A stretch of 64,000 nucleotides of DNA. Source: Desulfofustis sp964433645. GTDB lineage: Bacteria > Desulfobacterota > Desulfobulbia > Desulfobulbales > Desulfocapsaceae. The stretch is from NCBI GenBank assembly GCA_964433645.1, contig CAYSSK010000003.1, positions 18,572 through 82,571 of the forward strand. Reading direction: 5' to 3'. A program made the position numbers and the translations under genes. The notes beneath the pieces are model-generated. The model worked only from the letters and a program-made list of their open reading frames with translations. It had not been told where the DNA came from and did no database searches. Of the stretch, positions 25,316 to 34,008 are shown in pieces; the first letter of the stretch is position 1; the number at the start of each line of letters is the position of its first letter.

Positions 25316-26391
25316 TGGCTACCCTGTATGTTCCCGCCGCTGACACCATCCCGGTCGCCTGGGGGTGGTTTCAGTTCTTTTTACTGCTCACCTTCCCGTT
25401 GCACCTGCTGGCGATGAATGCGATGCTCGGCGGTCTTGCCGTCGGGGTCGGACAGCATTTCATGGGTGGTGCTGTTCGTGAGCGGCTGGCCCACCGGCTG
25501 GTGGTCGCCCTGCCGCTGGTCATCGCCTTCGCCGTCAACTTCGGGGTTGCCCCCTTGCTGTTTCTGCAGGTTCTTTACGGGCAGTTCATGTATACCAGCT
25601 CGATCCTGATGGGGGTGTTCTGGATCGCCATTGTGCCGCTGCTCATTATCGCTTATTACGGCGCGTACCTCTATGATTTCAAGTTCGCCCGGCTCGGCCG
25701 GGCGGGCAAGTGGATCGGGCTGGCGGTGTTGCTGATGCTGCTGACCATCGCCTACTTTTTCGTCAACAATATGCTGCTGATGTCGCTGCCCGAAGCATTC
25801 GCCGGTTATTTTCAGCATCGCGCCGGGACCATGCTTGCTTCCTCGGAGCAGGTCTTTCTGCCCCGTTACCTGCACATGGTGGTCGGCGCGCTGGCCGTCG
25901 GCGGTCTTTTCGTGGCGCTGGTCGGGCAGTTTCGTGCCGATCAGGACGATCAACTGGCGGCCCATGCGCGGGCCGTCGGGATGACGGTCTTTTTCCGCCT
26001 GACGCTGGTCAATATCTGCCTGGGGGTGTGGTACCTGCTTTCCCAGGAGCGGGACACGATGTTGCTGTTTATGGGGGGCAATGTCGGGGCGACCGCCGTT
26101 TTCTCGCTCGCCCTGCTGCTGATCGTCGCCATTCTCGTTGCCGCCTATCGGCAGCGATTGGCGGTAACGGTCGGCGGGGTGGTGCTGCTCGTTTATCTGA
26201 TGAGCTTCATGCGGGCCTGGCTGCGCAGTGATTACCTGGCCGGGGTCTTTCGTCTCGATCAGTTGGAGGTTGCTGCCCAGTATTCACCGCTGGTCTTTTT
26301 CCTGATCACCCTGGTTGGCGGGCTTATCGTCATCGGCTGGCTCTTGAAAAAGACCGCGGCGGCGCTGGTTGAAAGCGGTTCCAGTCGATGA
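25315..26391 (+). CDS. Membrane subunit II of the bd-like oxidase
   Basis: 358 residues with about nine membrane helices and no haem c site. Helix 1 (LTFPLHLLAMNAMLGGLAVG) echoes helix 1 of the preceding subunit (HVFVSHFAVGGGLYL), and its His could bind haem, so the two subunits look like distant paralogues, as proposed for the bd superfamily. The ATG overlaps the upstream stop as TGATG, with GGGAGG eight or so bases before it, so the two are made together. It contains no recognisable CydB signature. Function is assigned from context. Confidence 0.72.
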   Translation: MATLYVPAADTIPVAWGWFQFFLLLTFPLHLLAMNAMLGGLAVGVGQHFMGGAVRERLAHRLVVALPLVIAFAVNFGVAPLLFLQVLYGQFMYTSSILMGVFWIAIVPLLIIAYYGAYLYDFKFARLGRAGKWIGLAVLLMLLTIAYFFVNNMLLMSLPEAFAGYFQHRAGTMLASSEQVFLPRYLHMVVGALAVGGLFVALVGQFRADQDDQLAAHARAVGMTVFFRLTLVNICLGVWYLLSQERDTMLLFMGGNVGATAVFSLALLLIVAILVAAYRQRLAVTVGGVVLLVYLMSFMRAWLRSDYLAGVFRLDQLEVAAQYSPLVFFLITLVGGLIVIGWLLKKTAAALVESGSSR

Positions 26392-26403
26392 CGGGGGGGC
26401 GCC

Positions 26404-27537
26404 GTGAGACTGATCCAGCTGATGAGGCGCGTCTCCGGGGGTAGCTGGAGCCCTGGCCGGCGTTTTTTGTTGTTTGTCCTGCCGCTGTTGCTCTGTGCGT
26501 CCTGCCTGTTTACCCCTCCGCCTTTTTCCGAGCAGCAGTGGCAGCGGCAGGTTGCCCGCCAGAATCCGGCGGATCTGTACGCGGCGCACGAGAAAGACGG
26601 CCGGTTTTTCAACCCCTGGATGCCTGAAGAAGAGCGCGGGCTGCTCGCTGTGCTCAGGTGGCGGTTGACCCGTGCGGCGACCTATACAACAGCAGAAGAA
26701 ACCTATCTGCCCAGACTGATTGCCGATTTGGCGCAGCGGCTCGCGCAGCTGCCGGCCGGGCGCGATATCCTCGTCTGGATCGGTCACGGGACCTTTCTGT
26801 TGCGCCTTGATGGCAGCTGGTGGCTGACCGATCCAATGCTTTCTCAGCGGGCGCTGCTTCCCAAGCGCTTGACCGATCCCGCGTTGCCCATAGAAGACTT
26901 GGCCGTTCTCGAAGGACCGCTCAATGTCATGATTTCCCACAATCATTATGATCATCTGGATAGCGACACGATCGAGATGCTGCCGGCTCACGCCCGATTT
27001 TTCGTGCCGCTCGGAGTGCGGGATATGATCGAGTCATTGCATGGCGGTGAAGTGGTCGAGCTCGATTGGTGGCAGTATCAACGTATCGATGGTGCCGAGG
27101 TGTTCTGCCTGCCGGCCCAGCACTGGTCGCTCAGGCTGGGGGTTGGCCGCAATACCTCGCTCTGGGCCAGTTTTCTGATCCGCTCGGGTGAGACAGTCGT
27201 CTATTTTGGCGGCGATAGCGGCTATTTTGTCGGTTACCGGGAGATCGGCAGGGTCTTTGCGGATATCGATTACGCGTTGCTGCCGACCACCGCCTATCAT
27301 CCCCGTTGGTTCATGCATTATCCTCATCTTAATAGTCAAGAGGCCCTGCAGGCTTTCGAGGATCTGGGGGCGCGAATCTTTGTGCCGACGCAATGGGGGA
27401 CTTTTCGACTCGGCGATGAGCCGGCGGGCTACCCGCGTCTTGATCTGGATCGCCTCATCGAGGCGCGCGGCTTGCCGGAGGAGCGTTATCTGCGCCCGGA
27501 ACTCGGGGAAATCGTCTTTCTCGGCAGCGAACCGTGA
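26404..27537 (+). CDS. Metallo-beta-lactamase-fold hydrolase, probable lipoprotein
   Basis: 377 residues. A hydrophobic N-terminal segment ends in LLLCASC, a plausible lipobox near residue 34. The enzyme part has the MBL metal motif SHNHYDHLD, an upstream WIGHGTFLLRLDG strand pair, a later GGDSGYF and PTTAYHPRWFM, the pattern of the NAPE-PLD/UlaG-like branch. Such enzymes hydrolyse phosphodiesters or lactones; the substrate is unknown. It starts at a GTG 12 bases after the oxidase subunit II stop, suggesting the same transcript, though a functional link to the oxidase is not evident. Confidence 0.82.
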   Translation: MRLIQLMRRVSGGSWSPGRRFLLFVLPLLLCASCLFTPPPFSEQQWQRQVARQNPADLYAAHEKDGRFFNPWMPEEERGLLAVLRWRLTRAATYTTAEETYLPRLIADLAQRLAQLPAGRDILVWIGHGTFLLRLDGSWWLTDPMLSQRALLPKRLTDPALPIEDLAVLEGPLNVMISHNHYDHLDSDTIEMLPAHARFFVPLGVRDMIESLHGGEVVELDWWQYQRIDGAEVFCLPAQHWSLRLGVGRNTSLWASFLIRSGETVVYFGGDSGYFVGYREIGRVFADIDYALLPTTAYHPRWFMHYPHLNSQEALQAFEDLGARIFVPTQWGTFRLGDEPAGYPRLDLDRLIEARGLPEERYLRPELGEIVFLGSEP

Positions 27538-27758
27538 ATCGGGCGCACCATCTGCAAACGTATCCACCAACCGACCGGCTGCCACCGGGGATCGGCAAAA
27601 ACAACCCCCGGCCGCTGTCGCCGGGCCTTGCCACACGGCCGGATGAATAGTTTTGCCCGGCTGGCTTGGCTCTTTATAGCACCGTGCTGATAGCTGTTCC
27701 TTTGCTGAAAACCTTCGCAATCGATTGGTAATCGACCACCTGAAAAGAGGTTGCTGCG

Positions 27759-27974
27759 ATGAAAACGCTTCCCGTTCTTTTTCTGCTTGTTTTTCTTACC
27801 GGTTGTGCCTCCTTCAGCGAGAAGCATTCCCGAACACTCCTGCTGGACCGCAGTACCGGGGAGATCCAGGAATGCACCGTCGATGCCTGGCGAACCGAGG
27901 GTTCCTATGAAGCATACCAGGAGTGTATCCGCTCGTTTGAACAGCAGGGGTATACGATCTGGAACCAGTATTGA
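27759..27974 (+). CDS. Small lipoprotein
   Basis: 71 residues: MKTLPVLFLLVFLTGC is a clean lipoprotein signal with LTGC lipobox (Cys16). The mature 55 residues (TGEIQECTVDAWRTEGSYEA, then YQECIRSFEQQGY) include two more Cys that could form a disulfide. AGAGG lies about 8 bases before the ATG. No named family recognised. It is separated by 220 bases from the MBL gene, a stretch in which I see GC-rich inverted fragments but no clear terminator. Confidence 0.72.
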   Translation: MKTLPVLFLLVFLTGCASFSEKHSRTLLLDRSTGEIQECTVDAWRTEGSYEAYQECIRSFEQQGYTIWNQY

Positions 27975-28054
27975 CGGCGCCGCCAGCCGTGACAGCGCTC
28001 TGTTTAATTCTCTGGTGAAGAAATTCATTTTTCTCTCTTTGCCGTCGTGATAGA

Positions 28055-28213
28055 AACGCGTTATGGCCTTTTTTCGGTGGCGGCCTTTTGCACGACATCG
28101 GTAAGATCGATAGAGGGAGGGCAATTTTTGACAAGCCATCGCCCGTTGCCGATGCCGAATACAAGGAAATCATGACTCATCCGGAGATCGGTGTGAAAAT
28201 TCTCGAGTCGATC
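28055..28213 (+). pseudogene. HD-GYP-type phosphodiesterase fragment
   Basis: The frame GGGLLHDIGKIDRGR followed by KPSPVADAEYKEIMTHPEIG is the heart of an HD or HD-GYP domain (the HD dyad plus the conserved KP and THPEIG positions), but nothing precedes or follows it. No start codon with a binding site leads it. It is in frame with the transporter that follows, so its last part is probably translated as that protein's N-terminus. Confidence 0.65.
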
Positions 28214-29122
28214 AAGATCTATCAGGATCTCCCACCTGGTAGAGCTCCCGCGGCGATCGGCCGGAAACGGCGCATCAACCTGGCCATGAGCGAAGGCTTG
28301 CTGTCGATCGTCGGCAACGGTGCGTTGTTCGTTTTGAAACTCTGGGTCGGACTGTTGACCGGGTCGGTGGCCTTGACCGCCGATGCCTGGCACACGCTGA
28401 CCGACTCGATCAGTTCCCTGATCGTCGTGGTCAGCGCCTGGTTGAGCAGGAAACCGGCTGACAATCAGCACCCGTTCGGTCATGGCCGGGTCGACCTCGT
28501 CTGTTCCGTGATGATCGGCGTGATGCTCGCCATGATCGGCCTGGAGTTCGCGATCAAGGCGATCGGTCAGCTGAAGTCCGGGATTTCAGTGACCTATGGC
28601 TTTTTTGCGATAGCGGTTACCGCGCTGTCGGTCGTTGTCAAAGAGGCGCTGGCCCAGTTTGCCTTCTGGGCCGGCCGGCGCACCGTCAATCCGTTGCTCA
28701 GGGCGGACGGCTGGCATCATCGCAGTGATGCGCTGTCATCCGCCGTGGTGCTGGTCGGCATTATGTTCAGCGGTTATTTCTGGTGGATGGATGGGGTGCT
28801 CGGGATTATCGTGACAGTCATGATTTTCTACGCGTCCTATGATATTCTCCGTCACTCCGTCAACCGGCTGATCGGGGAACCACCGGATGAAGATCTGTTG
28901 ACCCGTCTCGAAACGATGATCGCTGAGATGCATCCCGATGTCTCTCCGCATCATTATCACCTGCACCGTTACGGGGATCATGTCGAGTTGACGTTTCACT
29001 TGACCATGTCTCCCGGGTTGACCCTGCGGGAGGCCCATGATCAGGCGCATCGCATCGAACAAGAGGTGCGCAGGCGGTTTGACATTGAGGCGACAATCCA
29101 TATGGAACCGAAAGGAGCGTGA
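28172..29122 (+). CDS. Cation diffusion facilitator (CDF) metal transporter, with a grafted N-terminus
   Basis: About 316 residues from the ATG at 28172. The transporter proper begins near RRINLAMSEGLLSIVGN and has six membrane helices and the two metal motifs, DAWHTLTDS and GWHHRSDALSS, typical of Zn/Fe/Mn exporters, then a cytoplasmic domain (HHYHLHRYGDHVELTFHL). The first 20-25 residues (MTHPEIGVKILESI) belong to an HD-GYP domain fused in frame. The ATG at 28172 has AAGGAA six bases upstream; an ATG at 28286 would give a transporter without the graft but has no binding site. The stop overlaps the region before the aldolase gene, so the two genes are linked. Confidence 0.82.
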   Translation: MTHPEIGVKILESIKIYQDLPPGRAPAAIGRKRRINLAMSEGLLSIVGNGALFVLKLWVGLLTGSVALTADAWHTLTDSISSLIVVVSAWLSRKPADNQHPFGHGRVDLVCSVMIGVMLAMIGLEFAIKAIGQLKSGISVTYGFFAIAVTALSVVVKEALAQFAFWAGRRTVNPLLRADGWHHRSDALSSAVVLVGIMFSGYFWWMDGVLGIIVTVMIFYASYDILRHSVNRLIGEPPDEDLLTRLETMIAEMHPDVSPHHYHLHRYGDHVELTFHLTMSPGLTLREAHDQAHRIEQEVRRRFDIEATIHMEPKGA

Positions 29123-29124
29123 CT

Positions 29125-30141
29125 ATGCAGCAGATCGATCTGAGAAGCGATACCGTCACCAAACCGACACCGGCGATGCGGGAGGCGATGGCCGCGGCGG
29201 AGGTGGGCGACGATGTGTATCGGGAAGATCCGACCGTCAATCAACTCGAAGAATTGACCGCATCGATGCTCGGCTGCCAGGCCGGTCTTTTTGCCCCAAG
29301 CGGTACCCAGACCAATCTGCTGGCCCTGCTTTCCCAGTGCCAGCGGGGTGATGAATATATCGTCGGGCAGATTGCCCACACTTACAAATATGAAGGGGGA
29401 GGAGCTGCGGTTCTCGGCTCGATCCAGCCGCAACCGCTCGATTTCGAGCAAGACGGCACCCTTGATCTGGAGCGGGTGGCCGCTGCCGTCAAGCCAGATG
29501 ATTTTCATTTTGCCAAAACCAGACTGCTCTGCCTGGAAAACACCCAGAACGGGCTGGCTCTGCCGCTTGACTACCTGGCTCGAGCCCGGTCCTGCGCGGA
29601 CCGGTATGGTTTGCAGCTTCATCTTGACGGGGCGCGAATCTTCAACGCGGCGATCAAGTGCGGCGTTGAGGTAAGCGAGATCAGCCGGTATTTCGATACT
29701 ATTTCGGTATGCCTCTCCAAAGGACTTGGCGCACCGGTCGGCTCGGTGCTGTGCGGCGATCGACAGACCATTGCCCGGGCCCGCCGCTGGCGTAAGATGC
29801 TCGGCGGGGGAATGCGTCAGGCCGGGATCATTGGCGCTGCCGGAATCTTTGCCCTGCAGCACCAGTACCATCGTTTGCAGCAGGACCACGACCATGCCCG
29901 GCTGCTGGCCGACGGGTTGCGTGAGGTTCCGGCCTGCTTCGTTGAATACCATGCGGCCCAGACCAATATGGTTTTTCTTACCATTCCCCAGCAGGCGGTT
30001 GGCGAGATGCAGGCGTATATGGCGGACCGGGCCATTTTGTTGGCTGCCGGCCGGCGAATCCGCCTGGTAACCCATCTCGATGTCGATAGCCAGGATATTG
30101 CCCGGGTCGTCTCTTCGGTTCGCGATTTTTTCTCTTCCTGA
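29125..30141 (+). CDS. ltaE: Low-specificity L-threonine aldolase
   Basis: 338 residues, PLP fold type I. IDLRSDTVTKPTPAMREAM, VGDDVYREDPTVNQLE, FAPSGTQTN and HLDGARIFNA are family hallmarks; Lys199 in VCLSKGLGAPVGS is the Schiff-base lysine, close to Lys197 in the E. coli enzyme. It splits threonine and allo-threonine to glycine and acetaldehyde. A GTG at 29119 is in frame, but AAGGAG (29112-29117) points to the ATG at 29125. It follows the metal transporter by two bases, so they are co-transcribed without an obvious functional connection. Confidence 0.93.
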   Translation: MQQIDLRSDTVTKPTPAMREAMAAAEVGDDVYREDPTVNQLEELTASMLGCQAGLFAPSGTQTNLLALLSQCQRGDEYIVGQIAHTYKYEGGGAAVLGSIQPQPLDFEQDGTLDLERVAAAVKPDDFHFAKTRLLCLENTQNGLALPLDYLARARSCADRYGLQLHLDGARIFNAAIKCGVEVSEISRYFDTISVCLSKGLGAPVGSVLCGDRQTIARARRWRKMLGGGMRQAGIIGAAGIFALQHQYHRLQQDHDHARLLADGLREVPACFVEYHAAQTNMVFLTIPQQAVGEMQAYMADRAILLAAGRRIRLVTHLDVDSQDIARVVSSVRDFFSS

Positions 30142-30438
30142 ACGGTGGCTGTCTGCTGAAGGCGCAGAGCGGATGGGTGCCTCATTCCAGCCAGCGTGCC
30201 TATCACTTGTCTGAACCATGCGGTGTGGCGTCAACGTTTGATCGCTGTCGGTGATAGGTGACTGCCATGCTGCTTCCGGCATCGATCGCGACATCCAGCA
30301 GAGATGGCTCATCCTGAACCGTGGTCGACTAAAGCGTGAGGTGACCCGGCGGACCTTGGCACGGTGTCTGTAGCGACGTCCTCCACCCCATGGGGGGATA
30401 ATCGGTATGCTTGAGTCCGATCAAAACAATGGACCTTT

Positions 30439-30464
30439 AAAAACCGCATAACGGTTTGTTTTTG
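30439..30464 (+). terminator. Rho-independent terminator
   Basis: AAACCG (30441-30446), loop CATAA, CGGTTT (30452-30457), then GTTTTTG. A compact six-pair stem with U-rich tail, about 300 bases after ltaE and well before the nuo promoter. Confidence 0.65.
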
Positions 30465-30798
30465 TATAATAAATGAACGTATCATAAATTTTTCTTGGCG
30501 CGTCGTTGCGCATTACTGATCAACACCGTGTAGGAGTCCGGCCGGTCTTTGCGTGCTGTGCGCAATGTGCAGACATGTCATGAGAAGAACGTCGTCCTTG
30601 CCGTCGATACTTCGATTATCGTCTCGTTTCGCTGAGAAAAAGAGGCTCGTAAGAGACGTCGACAACGTTGTGTTGGCGATGGGGGCAGTCTGAGTTTCTT
30701 GTGATTTTGCGCACAATCGGCACATTTTTTCCGCGCGTTGCACAAAGCTATTGCCCTCAGGCAGGGGCTAAGTGTCCGGAAACATGGATTTGTTCTGC

Positions 30799-30828
30799 TT
30801 GACAGGAAAAGGCCGGACTTGGTATCAG
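30799..30828 (+). promoter_or_regulatory. Candidate sigma-70 promoter of the nuo operon
   Basis: TTGACA (30799-30804), 17-base spacer, GTATCA (30822-30827), or TATCAG one base later. It lies about 80 bases before the nuoA start with no better pair in between. The -35 is perfect, the -10 weak. Confidence 0.5.
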
Positions 30829-30908
30829 AGAGGTGTTTCGCATGGTGATTCGTATCGATCGCCTCCTGGCGGGCGGCGATCCAGCTCAGCTGAAGACGAG
30901 GTATGTTC

Positions 30909-31268
30909 ATGTCGACGGAAGTGGTTCTCTCGGGGGCGATCTTTATCGCTCTGGCTTTGGGCATTCCGATGGTGATGGTATTGACGGTCATTTTCGGACC
31001 CCGTTCCGGGGGGGCGGCGAAGAATGACCCCTACGAGAGCGGCATCAAACACATGGTCGGCATGGCCGATCAGAAGTTCAGCGTCAAGTTCTACCTGCTG
31101 GCCATCTTATTTCTGATTTTCGATATTGAAGCGGTGTTCATGTATCCCTGGGCGGTGAGTCTGCGGGAACTCGGATTCCTGGGTTTTGCCGAGATGACGG
31201 TCTTTATGCTGCTGCTGCTCACCGGTTTGATTTACATCCTCAAGAAAGGGGTGCTCAATTGGCGTTAG
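30909..31268 (+). CDS. nuoA: NADH-quinone oxidoreductase subunit A
   Basis: 119 residues, three membrane helices. The family block KNDPYESGIKHM and the acidic FLIFDIEAVFMYPWA helix are present. It is part of the membrane arm near the quinone site of complex I. Two ATGs compete, at 30903 and 30909; GAGG (30898-30901) is correctly spaced only for 30909. First gene of the operon; its end overlaps the nuoB start by ten bases. Confidence 0.95.
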   Translation: MSTEVVLSGAIFIALALGIPMVMVLTVIFGPRSGGAAKNDPYESGIKHMVGMADQKFSVKFYLLAILFLIFDIEAVFMYPWAVSLRELGFLGFAEMTVFMLLLLTGLIYILKKGVLNWR

Positions 31269-31771
31269 GAATTGAAGCGAGTCTCGGAGACTCGGTTGTC
31301 ACCACCAAGCTCGATGCCATTGTCAACTGGGGCCGGCAATATTCCTTGTGGCCGATGGTCTTCGGGACCGCCTGCTGCGCCATCGAATTCATGAGTGCGG
31401 CGGCCAGCCAGCATGATATTTCCCGCTTCGGCGCCGAGGTCGTCAGGTTTTCCCCGCGGCAGGCGGACCTGATGCTGGTCTGCGGCACCATCAGCTACAA
31501 GCAGGCCCCGATTCTGAAACGTATCTATGAACAGATGCCTGATCCGAAGTGGGTTGTCGCGATGGGTGCTTGCGCCAGTTCCGGCGGGATCTATGACAAT
31601 TACTGCACCGTCCAGGGGATCGACACGATCATCCCGGTCGATGTCTACATTTCGGGCTGTCCGCCACGGCCGGAAGCGGTGCTCGATGCGCTGATCAAGA
31701 TCCAGGAGCAGATCCGCACCGAGAGCGTTCTCGTTGACCGGCACAAAGACTATAAAGGGGTCCTTGACTGA
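31259..31771 (+). CDS. nuoB: NADH-quinone oxidoreductase subunit B
   Basis: 170 residues. Carries the ligands of the terminal cluster N2: the tandem Cys39-Cys40 (GTACCAIEF), Cys105 (MGACASSGG) and Cys134 (SGCPPRPEA). It passes electrons to quinone at the junction with NuoD. The start is a TTG, supported by AAGGGG about eight bases upstream and by the overlap with nuoA; no ATG is available before the conserved core. Confidence 0.96.
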   Translation: MALGIEASLGDSVVTTKLDAIVNWGRQYSLWPMVFGTACCAIEFMSAAASQHDISRFGAEVVRFSPRQADLMLVCGTISYKQAPILKRIYEQMPDPKWVVAMGACASSGGIYDNYCTVQGIDTIIPVDVYISGCPPRPEAVLDALIKIQEQIRTESVLVDRHKDYKGVLD

Positions 31772-31773
31772 TC

Positions 31774-33489
31774 ATGAATGAGACCTTGACAGATAAACTC
31801 GGGGTATTGTTTCCCGACAATCGGTGCCGACAGGTATTGGACAGCATGGTCATGGATGTCGCCCCCGATACGCTGGTCCGAACCATGGAGCGGCTCAAGA
31901 CCTATCCCGACCTCGGGTTCACGATGCTGCTCGACATCACCGCCGTCGACTACCTTACCTACCCTCAACAGACATCGACCAGGTTCGAGGTGGTCTACCT
32001 GCTGCGCAACTGGGATCGCAACTGGCTGCTGCAGGTGGTCGTCGAGGTGGCCGACCCGGATCAGGGACTACCCAGTGTCAGCTCTCTCTGGGGGGCTGCC
32101 GATTGGGCCGAGCGCGAGGTTTACGACCAGTACGGCATCGTTTTCACCGGCCACCCGGATCTGCGGCGAATCCTCAATCACTGGCAGTTCGAGGGGCACC
32201 CGCTGCGCAAGGATTATGATATTTTCAAGGGTCAGGTTTGTTACGAGACCGACAGTCTGGAGCGGGAAATCAGGGCCCGACTGGCCACCAAGGGTGTCGA
32301 CGAGAGCACCATGCGCGACATCAACACCGAGATGATGTTTCTCAATCTGGGCCCGTCCCATCCGGCCACCCACGGTGCGATCAGGATCTTTACCGCTCTG
32401 GACGGCGAGACCATCATGGCCAACGTCAACGAGATCGGCTATCTGCACCGGGGTTTTGAAAAAACAGCGGAGAATCGAACCTACAACCAGGTGATTCCGC
32501 TCACCGACCGGCTCAATTACTGCTCGGCCCTGCTCAACAATATCGCCTATGTCAAGGCGGTCGAATCGTGGCTCGAACTGGAGATCACCGAGCGCGCCAT
32601 GTTCATGCGGGTGGTCCTCTCCGAGTTTTTCCGGATCCAGGATCACCTCGTCTGCCTGGCGGCCAACCTGGTCGACATGGGCGGCTTGACCAACTATTGG
32701 TATCTCTACAACGAGAAAGAGGCCTCCTACGATTTGATCAGCAGATTGACCGGTGCCCGTCTCACCAGTTCCTTCACCCGGATCGGCGGCATGTACCGCG
32801 ATTTCTACGAGGGCTGGGAAGCGGATATGGAGCATCAGCTGAGAGCCATCGAAAAGGGGGTCAACGACTCCCTGAGCCTGGTCCTGCAGAATCGCATCGT
32901 CCATGACCGGACCCAGGGCACCTGCGTGCTGCCGGCGGAAACGGCGCTATCCTACGGGTTCACCGGCCCGAATCTGCGGGCCAGCGGCGTGGCCTTCGAC
33001 CTGCGCAAGGACAACCCGTATTACCACTACGACGCCTTCGATTTTAACATCCCGATCGGCAGTACCGGCGACATCTACGACCGAATCATGGTCCGTTTCG
33101 AGGAGATCTTCGAGAGCATCAAGATCATCCGCCAGGCGATGAAAATGATCCCGGACGGCGACATCTTCGTTACCGATCATCGCTTCGTTCTGCCGCCCAA
33201 AGAGCAGGTCTACAACCGCATCGAGGGGCTTGCCAACCATTTCAAGCTGATCTTCGAAGGGGTCAAGGTGCCGGCCGGCCAGTGGTACGACAGTTTCGAG
33301 GCGGCCAACGGCGAACTCGGGTTTTACTTCGTTGCCGACGGATCGGGGCGCCCCTACAAGCTGAAGGTCCGTCCGCCCTGCTTCTATGCGATGGCCGGGT
33401 TCCATACCATGGTTGAAGGGGAGATGATCGCCGATGCGATCATCAACCTCGGAAGCATCAATATCATTGGCGGGGAGCTGGATCGATGA
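31774..33489 (+). CDS. nuoCD: NADH-quinone oxidoreductase fused subunits C and D
   Basis: 571 residues. Residues 1 to about 165 are NuoC (REVYDQYGIVFTGHPDLRRIL, HPLRKDY), then a short linker (LEREIRARLATKGVDEST) and NuoD from about 180 (LNLGPSHPATHGAIRI, GYLHRGFEKTAENRTYNQ, ending NIIGGELDR). NuoD forms the quinone pocket with NuoB; HPATHG holds the quinone-contacting His. The C-D fusion, as in E. coli, is seen in only part of the bacteria and is useful for classification. It begins two bases after nuoB. Confidence 0.95.
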   Translation: MNETLTDKLGVLFPDNRCRQVLDSMVMDVAPDTLVRTMERLKTYPDLGFTMLLDITAVDYLTYPQQTSTRFEVVYLLRNWDRNWLLQVVVEVADPDQGLPSVSSLWGAADWAEREVYDQYGIVFTGHPDLRRILNHWQFEGHPLRKDYDIFKGQVCYETDSLEREIRARLATKGVDESTMRDINTEMMFLNLGPSHPATHGAIRIFTALDGETIMANVNEIGYLHRGFEKTAENRTYNQVIPLTDRLNYCSALLNNIAYVKAVESWLELEITERAMFMRVVLSEFFRIQDHLVCLAANLVDMGGLTNYWYLYNEKEASYDLISRLTGARLTSSFTRIGGMYRDFYEGWEADMEHQLRAIEKGVNDSLSLVLQNRIVHDRTQGTCVLPAETALSYGFTGPNLRASGVAFDLRKDNPYYHYDAFDFNIPIGSTGDIYDRIMVRFEEIFESIKIIRQAMKMIPDGDIFVTDHRFVLPPKEQVYNRIEGLANHFKLIFEGVKVPAGQWYDSFEAANGELGFYFVADGSGRPYKLKVRPPCFYAMAGFHTMVEGEMIADAIINLGSINIIGGELDR

Positions 33490-33992
33490 GCGACCGATCA
33501 CAATTGCTGGCCACCGGGAAACCATTTGTTTTCGATGCCGAAACCGATGCCGAGTTTGAGCGGTTATGCGCGCGCTACCCGGCCCGGGAGTCGATGATCA
33601 TGCCGGCCCTGTGGCTGGCCCAGCAGCAGCAGGGCTGGCTCAGCGCCGAGGCAATCGAGTACGTTGCCGAGCGGGTCGGCACCTATCCGGCCAAGGTCTT
33701 CGAACTGGCCACCTTCTATACGATGTATCACCTGCGGCCGGTCGGCACCTATCACATCTGTGTCTGCCGCACCCTGTCCTGTTATCTGCGCGAGAAGCAG
33801 GACATCGTCGATTTTTTGGCCGACGAGATCAACATCAAGCCGGGACAGGTCAGCGCCGATGGGCGGTTCAGCCTGGAGGAGGTGGAGTGTCTCGGGCATT
33901 GCGGCAGCGCGCCGGTGGTCCAGGTCAACGGTGAGTTCCATGAGGAGATGAACGTCGAAAAGCTCAAAGCGTTGCTCGCGACACTGGCGTAG
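33486..33992 (+). CDS. nuoE: NADH-quinone oxidoreductase subunit E
   Basis: 168 residues with a thioredoxin-like 2Fe-2S fold. Ligands for cluster N1a are Cys94 and Cys99 (CVCRTLSC) and Cys135 and Cys139 (CLGHCG). The N-terminal helical part (YPARESMIMPALWLAQQQQGWL) is typical. Its ATG overlaps the nuoCD stop by four bases, indicating coupled translation. Its presence with nuoF means a true NADH-oxidising module. Confidence 0.95.
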   Translation: MSDRSQLLATGKPFVFDAETDAEFERLCARYPARESMIMPALWLAQQQQGWLSAEAIEYVAERVGTYPAKVFELATFYTMYHLRPVGTYHICVCRTLSCYLREKQDIVDFLADEINIKPGQVSADGRFSLEEVECLGHCGSAPVVQVNGEFHEEMNVEKLKALLATLA

Positions 33993-34008
33993 GGGAGGAT
34001 GGACGACG

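Larger units (their letters stand above)
30142..30908. other. Long intergenic region ahead of the nuo operon
   Basis: About 770 bases without a gene that I can support; short minus-strand frames here lack binding sites and recognisable content. It contains the terminator at 30439 and the promoter at 30799, listed separately. A perfect TATAAT at 30465-30470 has no matching -35 box. Confidence 0.4.

Noticed and set aside
30465..30470. Perfect TATAAT considered as a promoter
   Set aside because: No -35 element at a suitable distance; it overlaps the tail of the terminator at 30439.
30578..30991. 137-codon minus-strand frame before nuoA
   Set aside because: Covers the probable nuo promoter and the nuoA start, lacks a binding site and looks non-coding.
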